Position numbers and translations under genes: made by a program. From Lactiplantibacillus modestisalitolerans (GTDB lineage Bacteria; Bacillota; Bacilli; Lactobacillales; Lactobacillaceae): a stretch of 64,000 nt of DNA. Shown piece by piece: positions 9,723-18,287 of this stretch. The stretch covers positions 186,001 to 250,000 of the forward strand of contig NZ_BJEA01000001.1 of assembly GCF_005405425.1 (NCBI RefSeq), written 5' to 3'. The number at the start of each line of letters is the position of its first letter. Position 1 is the stretch's first letter. The notes beneath the pieces were generated by a model, which made no database searches, was not told where the DNA came from, and worked only from the letters and a program-made list of their open reading frames with translations.

Positions 9723-11558
9723 CTACGGCCGCAAAATGGTGTGCGTTGCTTTGGCCAGCTTCTCCACGAGCTGAACGCCGCTAGCCATCGTTTCATCCTG
9801 ATTAGTATAAATTGCAATCAAGTAACCAGACGGTCCGTCGACCCGACCAATACTATTAATTTGACAGCCGTTCCCCTCACTGCGCGAATCAATCCAGCCA
9901 TTCTTTAACTGATAATCGTCGGCCGCTTTAGAGATTCCCCAGTCCTGATCCGAGCTCACCTGACTCATTAACGCCTGAATGTGCCGCTGCGACTTCGTAC
10001 TTAAATAATCATTGGGCTGATAAACCGTTCGTAACAAGCGCAACTGGTCACTTGGCGTCGTAGTTGACATGCCCCACGCCTCCGAATCAGCGGTCGTGTG
10101 CGTCATCCCTAGCGCGTGATACAGATTTCCCAGACTTTCATAACTCCCGAGCCGCTCACTAAGTAAATAGGTCGCCGCCTGGTTATCGCTATTTTGAATC
10201 ATTTCCACAGCCTCATTCTGATCCAGCTGGCGATAAGTCAGCTGGCCCTGATCGCGCCGATGAAGTAATTCCGTTAAAATTCCGACCTTAACGGTACTGG
10301 CAATCACAAAGCCACTCCCGTCCGGATCCTTGGTATAGCTAACCGTTTGCTTCGTATGTAGATCATAAATCGCAATTCCGGCCTTCGCGTCCTGACCATC
10401 AATAATTTGACGCCAGCGCCGTTGCAGGGCAGCTTTTTGCTGGGCAGGCGTAGTTTGCGCCCGCGATGTTGGTGCTTTGGCCGTCGTTTTGGTCGCCGAG
10501 GGCACCGTCTTCTTGACCGCCACCGCCGCGTGCGCTGGTTGTCCGTGGCGCGTTTGAATTGCCGTGACCCGATTTACCTGCCACCCTAAAACGCCCGTCA
10601 GCACCACGCCAAGGCCAACAAAGACCATCGTCAATTGCTTGGCATTTAAATTATGCCGCTGATAGCGGCGATACCCCCACGTATCCGCCAGCGCGACAAC
10701 CAAAACTAAACCAACGGTTATAATGCGAGGCCCCAAGCCCGCCCGGGTGATCAAAGTAAAGTTGACGCTTAATAATAGACTGCTCATAAAGAGTACCCGC
10801 CAAACTTGCCAGTGACGCACCGTCAGTGCCCGCGTTTGGGCGTTAATAACGGCCCAGCTCACGATGAGGCTGACCAGCACAATCACCGCTAATAGTTGCC
10901 AGTGGACTGTCAGTGGCGCGCCCTTCATTCCAAGGATGATAACTACCAATAGGCTCGCTACCGCGAACCAAAATGCCGGTAACCGCTCCCCGGTTGGGCG
11001 CGCCGCAGCTGGAAACCGGCGCGTTGCAAGGCAACTTCCCAGCGCCAACGGTAACCCGTATAAACTCGGTGCCATTTGCGCCCCACGCGCCGTCAGCCAG
11101 CCCACGTGACTGATCAAAATTAAACCGCCAAGCGCGAGGGCCACCCGCACAACGCCCTGGCGTAACCGCCATCCCCGCCGCTGAAGGCCGACGAGTGTTA
11201 CCGTAACCAGTAGTAGGGCCACGACCGGCACGTTGATGGGCCACAGCCCGGCCAGTCGTAACTGCTGCTGCCAATCTGCTAACGTTGCAAAGCGCGGCGT
11301 CGTTGTCAGCACCAGTATCAGACTCCCAAGCGCCACAACTAAAAACGCTTGCAATAAGAAGCCGACTTCTGTCAGACTCCAGCGCCGCAGTCCCCCTTCG
11401 GTCGTCGCCGTTAATGCTTGTCGCGTCATGCCGTAACCGAGTAACCCGTAGGTCAGACATAGACTGATTACTTCCCCATTAAAACTCGCGTATTGCCAGC
11501 TAATCCCCACCAGTAATACGCTGAACCAACCTAACCCATACCACCGATCGAACTTCAT
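9723..11558 (-). CDS. Polytopic membrane protein with C-terminal beta-lactamase-fold serine hydrolase domain
   Basis: 611 residues. The first ~340 form about ten hydrophobic segments. A Ser/Thr/Ala/Lys linker follows (about 345-375), then an extracytoplasmic class A beta-lactamase-like domain with S421-T-V-K, S457-D-N and K552-N-G, the three active-site motifs in order. The membrane part looks to me like a degenerate acyltransferase-3 domain (N-terminal D-R-W-Y-G-L, then GLLGYGMTR), but the usual catalytic histidine after the first helix is missing. This is OatA-like architecture with another hydrolase. A peptidoglycan- or wall-modifying role is possible; antibiotic resistance is not implied. 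GAGGTG precedes the ATG. Paralogue of the next gene. Confidence 0.75.
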   Translation of the reverse strand: MKFDRWYGLGWFSVLLVGISWQYASFNGEVISLCLTYGLLGYGMTRQALTATTEGGLRRWSLTEVGFLLQAFLVVALGSLILVLTTTPRFATLADWQQQLRLAGLWPINVPVVALLLVTVTLVGLQRRGWRLRQGVVRVALALGGLILISHVGWLTARGAQMAPSLYGLPLALGSCLATRRFPAAARPTGERLPAFWFAVASLLVVIILGMKGAPLTVHWQLLAVIVLVSLIVSWAVINAQTRALTVRHWQVWRVLFMSSLLLSVNFTLITRAGLGPRIITVGLVLVVALADTWGYRRYQRHNLNAKQLTMVFVGLGVVLTGVLGWQVNRVTAIQTRHGQPAHAAVAVKKTVPSATKTTAKAPTSRAQTTPAQQKAALQRRWRQIIDGQDAKAGIAIYDLHTKQTVSYTKDPDGSGFVIASTVKVGILTELLHRRDQGQLTYRQLDQNEAVEMIQNSDNQAATYLLSERLGSYESLGNLYHALGMTHTTADSEAWGMSTTTPSDQLRLLRTVYQPNDYLSTKSQRHIQALMSQVSSDQDWGISKAADDYQLKNGWIDSRSEGNGCQINSIGRVDGPSGYLIAIYTNQDETMASGVQLVEKLAKATHTILRP

Positions 11559-11660
11559 TTCGTCACCTCAGTTGATAGGGCCTTTCAATTTCAATTCTTA
11601 TAGTCAGTTTAGCATATCTAGCCACTAAAAATTAGTACAGTTCGTATTGGTTGTCGCGTA

Positions 11661-11693
11661 TAAAAAAAGCGCGCCGCAACCGGCACGCTTTTT
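11661..11693 (-). terminator. Rho-independent terminator
   Basis: On the minus strand AAAGCGTGCCG pairs with CGGCGCGCTTT across a GTTG loop and is followed by a T run. It ends the upstream paralogue (11696-13612), so the two serine-hydrolase genes are probably transcribed separately. Confidence 0.85.
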
Positions 11694-11695
11694 CG

Positions 11696-13612
11696 TTAAT
11701 TTGGTAATAGGACTTTGCGAGTAGCCGCCGCCAGCTTTTCAACGAGGGTGACCCCGTCCTGCATGGTTGCGTCCTGATTCGTATAGATTGCAATGACGTA
11801 CCCGTCCGCATCATTGGCTTCATCATAGACGTGGCCAATACTATTAACCTGCCAGCCCAACCCATTATCGCTCAGATTCATCCAGCCATTTTTTAACTGG
11901 TAATCGGGGGCGCTACGTGAAACACCCCAGCTCTGCTCATCACTCACGGTTCCCATTAGATGCTGAATCGTTTGTTTAGACTGCTTACTCAGATAATTGG
12001 ACGGGTAGAAAATCGCCCGCAACAACTTAACCTGGTCCGCCGGCGTCGTTTTTGTCATACTCCAGGACGTTAGGTTAGCGGTCGTACTGGTCATTCCTAA
12101 CTGCTGATAGAGGTTGTTTAGTGCACCGTAGCTCCCGAGTCCCTGGCCAAGCAAACTCGTCGCTGCCGCGTTATCGCTATACCGAATCATCGATTTTGCC
12201 AACGTCTGTTCGTTTTCCGTAAACGTCAGGTTGCCCTGATCACGTTGGTGTAATAACTCCGTCAAAATTCCAGCCTTAATGGTACTAGCAACGTAAAAGC
12301 CGCTCCCATCCGCATCCTTGGTGTAACTATAACTTTGCTTCGTCTGGGCATCATAAACCGCAACCCCAACCTTAACCGTTTGTTGATCAATAATCTGCCG
12401 CCACGACCGCATTAGCGCCGCTTTCTGCTTTACCGGATCAACCGCAACCGTTTTTTTGGCCTGTTTAGCTGAATTTGCCGACTTAGTTGCTTTGGTTGCT
12501 TTGGCCGCCGTACCGGTCGCATTCCGCGCCGTTACCGGCTTCGGGTGGGCCACCCGTTTGGCCTGATACGCTGAAAAGCTACCCAAAATTGCAACTAACA
12601 TGACCGCTACGCCCACAATCCACGGTAAGCGGCGCTGAACGCCCAATTGGCGCCCCAATGCGCCGGAACGCCACTTTCGGTATAGCCACCCGTCAAAAAT
12701 AACGACGATGGCCGCCACGAGCAATGCTAACCCAACCGTCCACAAGCGCTCGCGCTTGGCAATCAAAGTTAAACTCGCCCCGGCAATTATGTATAACACA
12801 AAACTTCCTCGTAACCCTTGCCAATAGTGCGTCGTTGACGGTTGCGTCTGGGCGCTAATTAATCCCCAACTGGTTATTAAGCTCCCGAGCAAGAGCACCG
12901 CTAACGTTCCCCAGTGCGACTGCAGGGTCCTCAGACTCAGCATCGCAATCATCCCCGCACTCATCAATAGCAACGCCACTAAATAATCGAACGGCGTGTT
13001 GACTAGCTGGCGACTAACCGAGCGTTCGGACCGCGTCGCTAAACAACTTCCGAGTGCAAACGGAATCAAATATAAACTCGTCGGCACTGACTGCTGGGCC
13101 CCCAGCAACCACGGCAGGTTAAGCACCAGGCTCAGCCCGATTACGAGTAACGACCAGCCAACCAGCCCCCGTCGTAATGAGCGTCGCTGCCAATCTAAGC
13201 CAGCCGCAACGAGTTCCCACAGGAGCCACCCCAAAATTGTGATTCCTAACGGCCACAACGCGGCGAAAACGTTCTGCCAAACCGCGACCCCCGTTTCTAG
13301 GCGCCACATCAATCCGAGTAGCGGCTGAACTTGGCTACCATATAAGCCCGAAAAATCTGGGTCTACCAGCCGGCTCGTCACTAGACTAAAGCCAATTAAC
13401 AAGACCAGCGCCTGTAAAATGAACAGGCCGCCCGAAACTAACCTTGAGCGCCGCGTAGTATTCATTAATAATCGCTTCGTGTAGCCGTACCCCAGTAGCC
13501 CAAACACTAACGTAAATATTAACAACAAGCCATTAACGCTCGCCCACTGCCAACTAAGCAATAACCAAACTAGCGCAAAACCACCTAACCCGTACCATCG
13601 ATCAAATTTCAT
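11696..13612 (-). CDS. Polytopic membrane protein with C-terminal beta-lactamase-fold serine hydrolase domain (paralogue)
   Basis: 638 residues with the same layout as the gene at 9723: about ten membrane segments, an Ala/Lys/Thr-rich linker, then a serine hydrolase domain with S443-T-I-K, S479-D-N and K574-N-G. The membrane part shows FGLLGYGYTKRLL near residue 37, a run LWPLGI and a segment LIPFALGSCLATR that recall acyltransferase-3 proteins; the catalytic histidine expected after the first helix is replaced (LLSWQW). The start is supported by the identical N-terminus of its paralogue (MKFDRWYGLG); the binding site is weak. The pair arose by tandem duplication and lies between fusA and rpsJ. 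Substrate unknown. Confidence 0.75.
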   Translation of the reverse strand: MKFDRWYGLGGFALVWLLLSWQWASVNGLLLIFTLVFGLLGYGYTKRLLMNTTRRSRLVSGGLFILQALVLLIGFSLVTSRLVDPDFSGLYGSQVQPLLGLMWRLETGVAVWQNVFAALWPLGITILGWLLWELVAAGLDWQRRSLRRGLVGWSLLVIGLSLVLNLPWLLGAQQSVPTSLYLIPFALGSCLATRSERSVSRQLVNTPFDYLVALLLMSAGMIAMLSLRTLQSHWGTLAVLLLGSLITSWGLISAQTQPSTTHYWQGLRGSFVLYIIAGASLTLIAKRERLWTVGLALLVAAIVVIFDGWLYRKWRSGALGRQLGVQRRLPWIVGVAVMLVAILGSFSAYQAKRVAHPKPVTARNATGTAAKATKATKSANSAKQAKKTVAVDPVKQKAALMRSWRQIIDQQTVKVGVAVYDAQTKQSYSYTKDADGSGFYVASTIKAGILTELLHQRDQGNLTFTENEQTLAKSMIRYSDNAAATSLLGQGLGSYGALNNLYQQLGMTSTTANLTSWSMTKTTPADQVKLLRAIFYPSNYLSKQSKQTIQHLMGTVSDEQSWGVSRSAPDYQLKNGWMNLSDNGLGWQVNSIGHVYDEANDADGYVIAIYTNQDATMQDGVTLVEKLAAATRKVLLPN

Positions 13613-13745
13613 CCCGATAACCTGCTCCCCTCATGTCCAAAGTAATACTCTCATAAATATCACTATAATAACGGTTTCACTGATAATAATCAATCCGAAT
13701 TGACGCGCTCACCATCACCAGCTCACCATCATTGAACTTATAATC

Positions 13746-13780
13746 AAAAAAAGCCCCGGACACGTGTCCGGAGCTTTAAA
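13746..13780 (-). terminator. Terminator of fusA
   Basis: A perfect palindrome CCGGACACGTGTCCGG extended by AAGC/GCTT is followed on the minus strand by seven T residues, 11 bases after the fusA stop. Confidence 0.92.
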
Positions 13781-13790
13781 AGCCTCAAGC

Positions 13791-15887
13791 TTACTTGGCA
13801 GGAGTGCCGCCGTTCTTCTTGATAATATCTTCTTGAACTGACTTTGGTACCTTTTCGTAATGGTCAAAGGTCATCGTGAAGGTCCCACGGCCTTGAGTTG
13901 CGGAACGTAACGTGGTTGCGTAACCGAACATTTCAGCCAATGGTACGAATGCGTGAACTTCTTGAGCGTTCCCACGTTCTTCCATCCCTTCGATGTTACC
14001 ACGACGAGCAGTTACGTGACCCATAACATCACCTAAGTAATCTTCTGGGGCAACGATGTCCACCTTCATGATTGGTTCCAGAATAACTGGGCCCGCACTC
14101 TTAGTGGCATTCCGTAATGCTAACGAAGCGGCAATCTTGAAGGCAGCTTCACTAGAATCGACATCATGGTAAGACCCATCATAGAGCTTAGCCTTAACGT
14201 CAACTAATGGGTAGCCAGCTAACACACCGTTAGCCATAGCTTCCTTCAAACCTTGTTCAACTGAAGGAATGTATTCACGAGGAACAACCCCACCAACGAT
14301 GGCATCTTCGAATTCGAAGCCTTTACCTTCTTCGTTAGGTGTGAATTCAATCCAAACATCACCATATTGACCTTTACCACCAGATTGGTGAACGAATTTA
14401 CCTTGAACCTTAGTTGGTTGCGTGAAGGTTTCACGGTATGAAACTTGTGGCGCACCAACAGTAGCCTCAACGTTAAATTCACGACGCATCCGGTCAACGA
14501 TGATATCCAAGTGAAGTTCACCCATCCCGGCGATCAAAGTTTCACCAGTTTCAGGGTTAGTTTCAGCCTTGAAAGTTGGATCTTCTTCAGAAAGCTTTTG
14601 TAAGGCAACGTTCATCTTGTCTTGGTCAGCCTTAGTCTTAGGTTCAACGGCAACCTGGATAACTGGGTCAGGGAATTCCATTGATTCCAAGTGGTATGGA
14701 TGTTCAACGGAAGTCAACGAGTCACCAGTCGTGGTGTTCTTTAAACCAATGGCAGCGGCGATATCACCAGAGAAGACTTCTGGGATTTCTTTACGTTGGT
14801 TTGAATGCATTTGAAGCAAACGACCAACCCGTTCACGCTTGTCCTTAGTTGCGTTCAAGACGTATGAACCAGATTCCAACGTTCCTTGATATACCCGGAT
14901 GAAAGTCAAACGACCAACGAATGGGTCGGTAGCAACCTTAAATGCTAAGGCAGCAAATGGCTTGTCGTCACCGGCAATCAAGTCAACTTCTTCATCAGTT
15001 TCAGGATCAGTAGCCTTGTATGGCTTAACATCAAGTGGTGATGGTAAGTAGTCCACAACGGCGTCCATTAACATTTGAACACCCTTGTTCTTGAAGGCAG
15101 AACCAGCAAGAACTGGGAAGAATTCCAATGATAAGGTCCCTTTACGGATAGCAGCTTTAATTTCGTCTTTAGAAATTTCTTCACCGCCAAGGTACTTTTC
15201 CATGATGCCATCATCGATATCAGCTAAAGCTTCGATCAAGTCGTCACGAGCTGCTTCAGCTTCTTCTTTGTATTCATCAGGAACGTCAACCGTATCCCAT
15301 TCAGTACCAAGTTGATCTTCATCATAAAGGTCAGCCTTCATTTCGATTAAGTCAATGACCCCTTCGAAGTTGTCTTCGGCACCAATTGGTAATTGGATAG
15401 CGTGGGCGTTGGCTTGTAAGCGATCATGAATCGTACTTACAGAGTACTTGAAGTCCGCACCGATTTTGTCCATCTTGTTAACGAACACGATCCGAGGAAC
15501 GTTGTAAGTTGATGCTTGACGCCAAACCGTTTCAGTTTGGGGTTCAACACCAGATTGGGCATCCAATACGGCGATGGCACCATCTAACACACGGAGTGAA
15601 CGTTCAACTTCGACGGTGAAGTCCACGTGTCCGGGAGTATCGATGATGTTGATCCGGTGGTTTTTCCACTGTGCGGTAGTCGCAGCAGAGGTAATAGTAA
15701 TCCCACGTTCTTGTTCTTGGGCCATCCAGTCCATTTGTGAAGCACCATCATGGGTTTCACCAATTTTATGGATTTTACCAGTATAGTACAAGATACGTTC
15801 GGTAGTGGTAGTTTTACCAGCATCGATATGGGCCATAATACCAATGTTACGAGTCTTATCGAGTGAAAATTCTCTTGTATTAGCCAT
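13791..15887 (-). CDS. fusA: Elongation factor G
   Basis: Translational GTPase driving translocation and, with RRF, ribosome recycling. 698 residues, standard length. G1 AHIDAGKTT near residue 19, G3 DTPGHVDF near 83 and G4 NKMDK near 137 are intact. Domain IV and V sequences ([29 protein letters not shown]) follow. AGAGGAG lies before the ATG. The gene follows rpsL-rpsG but is separated from them by a terminator and a ~360-bp spacer. Confidence 0.99.
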   Translation of the reverse strand: MANTREFSLDKTRNIGIMAHIDAGKTTTTERILYYTGKIHKIGETHDGASQMDWMAQEQERGITITSAATTAQWKNHRINIIDTPGHVDFTVEVERSLRVLDGAIAVLDAQSGVEPQTETVWRQASTYNVPRIVFVNKMDKIGADFKYSVSTIHDRLQANAHAIQLPIGAEDNFEGVIDLIEMKADLYDEDQLGTEWDTVDVPDEYKEEAEAARDDLIEALADIDDGIMEKYLGGEEISKDEIKAAIRKGTLSLEFFPVLAGSAFKNKGVQMLMDAVVDYLPSPLDVKPYKATDPETDEEVDLIAGDDKPFAALAFKVATDPFVGRLTFIRVYQGTLESGSYVLNATKDKRERVGRLLQMHSNQRKEIPEVFSGDIAAAIGLKNTTTGDSLTSVEHPYHLESMEFPDPVIQVAVEPKTKADQDKMNVALQKLSEEDPTFKAETNPETGETLIAGMGELHLDIIVDRMRREFNVEATVGAPQVSYRETFTQPTKVQGKFVHQSGGKGQYGDVWIEFTPNEEGKGFEFEDAIVGGVVPREYIPSVEQGLKEAMANGVLAGYPLVDVKAKLYDGSYHDVDSSEAAFKIAASLALRNATKSAGPVILEPIMKVDIVAPEDYLGDVMGHVTARRGNIEGMEERGNAQEVHAFVPLAEMFGYATTLRSATQGRGTFTMTFDHYEKVPKSVQEDIIKKNGGTPAK

Positions 15888-16090
15888 TAGTAATGTGTTT
15901 CTCCTCTCAAAATAAATGGAATAAACAATTTGGAATACATTTATGAGTAAACGACCCGGCCGTTAAGCTGAGCTTTTGACAACGCTAAGTAAACTTACGT
16001 TAACCGCAAGCGACGTTGGCGCTGGTCACGGCTCGTTCCGCACCTAAAATGAAGCATCCGTTGTGGCGACGCGGTACGCCGCCCTGCATA
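15888..16090 (-). other. Long leader/spacer upstream of fusA
   Basis: No coding frame is supported. If the promoter at 16091-16118 is real, this is a ~200-nt 5' leader with several short inverted repeats. I recognise no riboswitch class. Confidence 0.4.
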
Positions 16091-16118
16091 AGTATACCAT
16101 GCTTCGGACGTCCAGTAA
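16091..16118 (-). promoter_or_regulatory. Candidate fusA promoter
   Basis: TTACTG at 16118-16113 and TATACT at 16096-16091 are separated by 16 bases, just downstream of the rpsG terminator. The -35 match is moderate. Confidence 0.4.
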
Positions 16119-16160
16119 TTCGCGAGGCGCAAAAAAATGCTTGCGTTTCCGAATTATTTT

Positions 16161-16200
16161 TTAAAAAAGTGGCTACTATATGCTTACATATAATAGCCAC
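16161..16200 (-). terminator. Terminator of the rpsL-rpsG operon
   Basis: GTGGCTATTATATG pairs with CATATAGTAGCCAC around a short loop and is followed by TTTTTT on the minus strand, 52 bases after rpsG. It uncouples fusA from rpsG. Confidence 0.9.
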
Positions 16201-16251
16201 CTTGTTGTTGCGTTTTAGTTAAAGGCGAGCTTTAACCAAATCACAGAAATA

Positions 16252-16722
16252 TTACCAACGATAATGTGCAAACGCACGGTTGGCTTCTGCCATCCGGTGA
16301 GTGTCTTCACGTTTCTTAACGGAAGCACCGGTATTGTTAGCAGCATCCATGATTTCACGAGCTAACCGGTCGGACATTGTATGTTCGCCACGTGAACGAG
16401 CATATTGCGTAATCCAACGAAGGCCTAAGGTCGTCTTACGATCTGGGCGAACTTCGATTGGAACTTGATAGTTAGAACCACCAACACGGCGGGCCTTAAC
16501 TTCAAGAACTGGCATAACGTTCTTCATTGCTTCTTCGAAGACTTCCAAAGGATCGTTACCAGTTTGTTCTTTAATTTGATCAAACGCATCATATAAAATC
16601 GTTGATGCGGTACCGCGCTTACCATCTAACATTAAGTGGTTAATTAAACGCGTTACTAACTTAGAATTATACATTGGATCTGGCAAAACTTCGCGCTTTG
16701 CTGGTGCACCTTTTCTTGGCAT
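16252..16722 (-). CDS. rpsG: 30S ribosomal protein S7
   Basis: S7 nucleates assembly of the small-subunit head. The 156-residue product starts [16 protein letters not shown] and contains [17 protein letters not shown] near residue 76. AAGGAGGT precedes the ATG. It is cotranscribed with rpsL, 13 bases upstream. Confidence 0.98.
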   Translation of the reverse strand: MPRKGAPAKREVLPDPMYNSKLVTRLINHLMLDGKRGTASTILYDAFDQIKEQTGNDPLEVFEEAMKNVMPVLEVKARRVGGSNYQVPIEVRPDRKTTLGLRWITQYARSRGEHTMSDRLAREIMDAANNTGASVKKREDTHRMAEANRAFAHYRW

Positions 16723-16735
16723 TTAACTTACCTCC

Positions 16736-17149
16736 TTATTTCTTAGGCTTCTTGGTACCGTACTTCGAACGGCTTTGACGACGGTCTTCAACACCGGCCG
16801 TATCCAAAGCACCACGGACAACGTGGTAACGAACACCAGGTAAGTCCTTTACACGACCACCACGAATTAAAACAACACTATGTTCTTGGAGGTTGTGGCC
16901 AATACCAGGGATGTAAGCAGTAACTTCGATTAAGTTAGATAAACGCACACGTGCGTATTTCCGTAAAGCCGAGTTAGGCTTCTTAGGAGTCATGGTACCA
17001 ACACGAGTCGCAACCCCACGTTTTTGTGGCGCTGGATTCTTAGTCGCAACCTTCTTGTAACTGTTATACCCAAAGTTTAAAGCTGGGGAATTTGATTTTG
17101 ATACTTTAGTTTTACGACCTTTACGAATTAATTGGTTAATTGTAGGCAT
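16736..17149 (-). CDS. rpsL: 30S ribosomal protein S12
   Basis: S12 controls decoding fidelity and is the streptomycin-resistance locus. The 137-residue product contains [11 protein letters not shown] and [16 protein letters not shown]; the conserved lysines appear to be the wild-type, drug-sensitive residues. GGAGG precedes the ATG. Confidence 0.98.
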   Translation of the reverse strand: MPTINQLIRKGRKTKVSKSNSPALNFGYNSYKKVATKNPAPQKRGVATRVGTMTPKKPNSALRKYARVRLSNLIEVTAYIPGIGHNLQEHSVVLIRGGRVKDLPGVRYHVVRGALDTAGVEDRRQSRSKYGTKKPKK

Positions 17150-17276
17150 ATTCTAAAGTGTCCTCCTTCCAATATTGTCTGTCTTTTTAAGTCCACACAT
17201 CCAGGTGGTTCTTTTTTAGTTAAAAAAATAGCACCGGACGATGGCGATTGTGCGATAAGCCGACCAGTCAGCATGT

Positions 17277-17294
17277 CTGTATTCCCGAATACAG
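17277..17294 (-). promoter_or_regulatory. Perfect inverted repeat in the rpsL leader
   Basis: CTGTATTC-CC-GAATACAG gives a stem of seven or eight base pairs in the leader between the rpsL promoter and rpsL. Its role, if any, is unknown. Confidence 0.35.
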
Positions 17295-17322
17295 GAATCT
17301 GTCTGCAAAAAGCACCTTTATT

Positions 17323-17352
17323 AAGGTAACACGTCTTAGCCTGAAATGTCAA
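17323..17352 (-). promoter_or_regulatory. Candidate rpsL-rpsG promoter
   Basis: A perfect -35 TTGACA lies at 17352-17347. The -10 is poorer: TTACCT or TACCTT, 17-18 bases downstream. The position upstream of the str operon and the consensus -35 support it. Confidence 0.5.
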
Positions 17353-17432
17353 CTAGTACCGTAAAAAAATGAACTTGAACCGCGCCCACGTAGTTACTAG
17401 TATCCGCACTACTTACAAGGAGGCTTTCACCA

Positions 17433-18113
17433 ATGTTACTCACGCACACACTGCTATTTTGGATTGGTGCCTGTTGGGGCTCGTGGTTAACTTGCATGGC
17501 CGAGCGCCTGTCGGCCAACCAGTCCCTGTGGCGCCAACCGCGTTCAGCTTGTCCGGTTTGCCACCACCAGCTACGCGCTTGGCAGTTAATCCCGCTGGTG
17601 GGCGCAGCCGTTCAAGGGTGGCGTTGCCATGATTGTCACCAACCAATCAGTTGGTACTCAACGTTACTTGAAGCCCTCTGTGGCTGGCTGCTTATGATTA
17701 GCTGGCACGCACCCAACCAAATTCCCCTCTTAATGTTAGGGGCGTACGCGGTTTTACTGTTTAATAGCCTGACCGACTACCTCACGTTCGACGTTTACCC
17801 GAGTACGCTACTCCTCCCCGGCGGGCTAGGTCTTTTGTGGCACCCACTTACCCTTAACGCGGCGTTTCTAAGTCTAATCGGCTTACTGGTAGGGTTGAGC
17901 CTCTGTGCCCTTTTTACCAATCGCTTTGGTTTGGGGGACGTCGACGTCTTATTAATGCTCAGTACCCTCGCGCCACCGGCCGTCGTCATCGAAAGTCTGC
18001 TACTAGCCACGTTGGCAGCCCTCCTCATCATCGTCAGCCGCCGAACTCCCGGACCACTCCCCTTCGTCCCATTCATCACTTGGGGCTTCATCCTCTGCAC
18101 CCTCGCGCCATAA
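17433..18113 (+). CDS. comC: Prepilin peptidase, ComC/PilD type (competence)
   Basis: Bifunctional membrane aspartic protease that cleaves class III leader peptides of type IV pilin-like proteins, in lactobacilli the ComG pseudopilins of the DNA-uptake machine. 226 residues. The N-terminal cytoplasmic loop has two zinc-type CXXC pairs (CPVC at about 41-44, CHDC at about 65-68). The two catalytic aspartates are visible in S-L-T-D and in G-L-G-D-V-D. About seven membrane segments follow. A perfect AAGGAGG lies before the ATG. It is a solitary rightward gene between the leftward str and rpo operons; its substrates are not in the window. Confidence 0.9.
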   Translation: MLLTHTLLFWIGACWGSWLTCMAERLSANQSLWRQPRSACPVCHHQLRAWQLIPLVGAAVQGWRCHDCHQPISWYSTLLEALCGWLLMISWHAPNQIPLLMLGAYAVLLFNSLTDYLTFDVYPSTLLLPGGLGLLWHPLTLNAAFLSLIGLLVGLSLCALFTNRFGLGDVDVLLMLSTLAPPAVVIESLLLATLAALLIIVSRRTPGPLPFVPFITWGFILCTLAP

Positions 18114-18153
18114 TCAAGATGAACTGCCGCATCGTCAAAAAGTTCTGTACCAC

Positions 18154-18212
18154 TTAGTGTTGAACCTGCCACCAGCAGCGGGTGTATCTAGGTAGCTGAA
18201 ACACTGCGGGCA
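18154..18212 (+). repeat. Interspersed 59-bp repeat R2, copy a
   Basis: Matches 54689-54747 at about 47 of 59 positions by my count, same length and orientation. The ends are complementary (AGTGTT/AACACT) with an inner CAGC/GCTG pair, so it can form a hairpin. It lies in the convergent gap between comC and rpoC. Confidence 0.6.
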
Positions 18213-18235
18213 GCAATAGCTCCCATATACCACCA

Positions 18236-18274
18236 AAATAAAAGAAGCGCCCCCCAAATGGGAGACGCTTCTTT
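18236..18274 (-). terminator. Terminator of rpoBC (probably bidirectional)
   Basis: AAAGAAGCGTCTCCC pairs with GGGGGGCGCTTCTTT and is followed by TTATTTT on the minus strand. It lies 14 bases after rpoC and could also end comC transcripts. Confidence 0.88.
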
Positions 18275-18287
18275 AGCACACGCGCAA

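Noticed and set aside
10843-11460. 205-residue open frame overlapping the serine-hydrolase gene
   Set aside because: Shadow frame in a GC-rich gene; low-complexity Arg/Gly/Ala composition, no ribosome binding site, and the other frame carries clear catalytic motifs.
9723-13612. Antibiotic-resistance beta-lactamases
   Set aside because: The catalytic domains are tethered to large membrane domains and have KNG instead of the usual KTG; the architecture suggests wall or membrane physiology.
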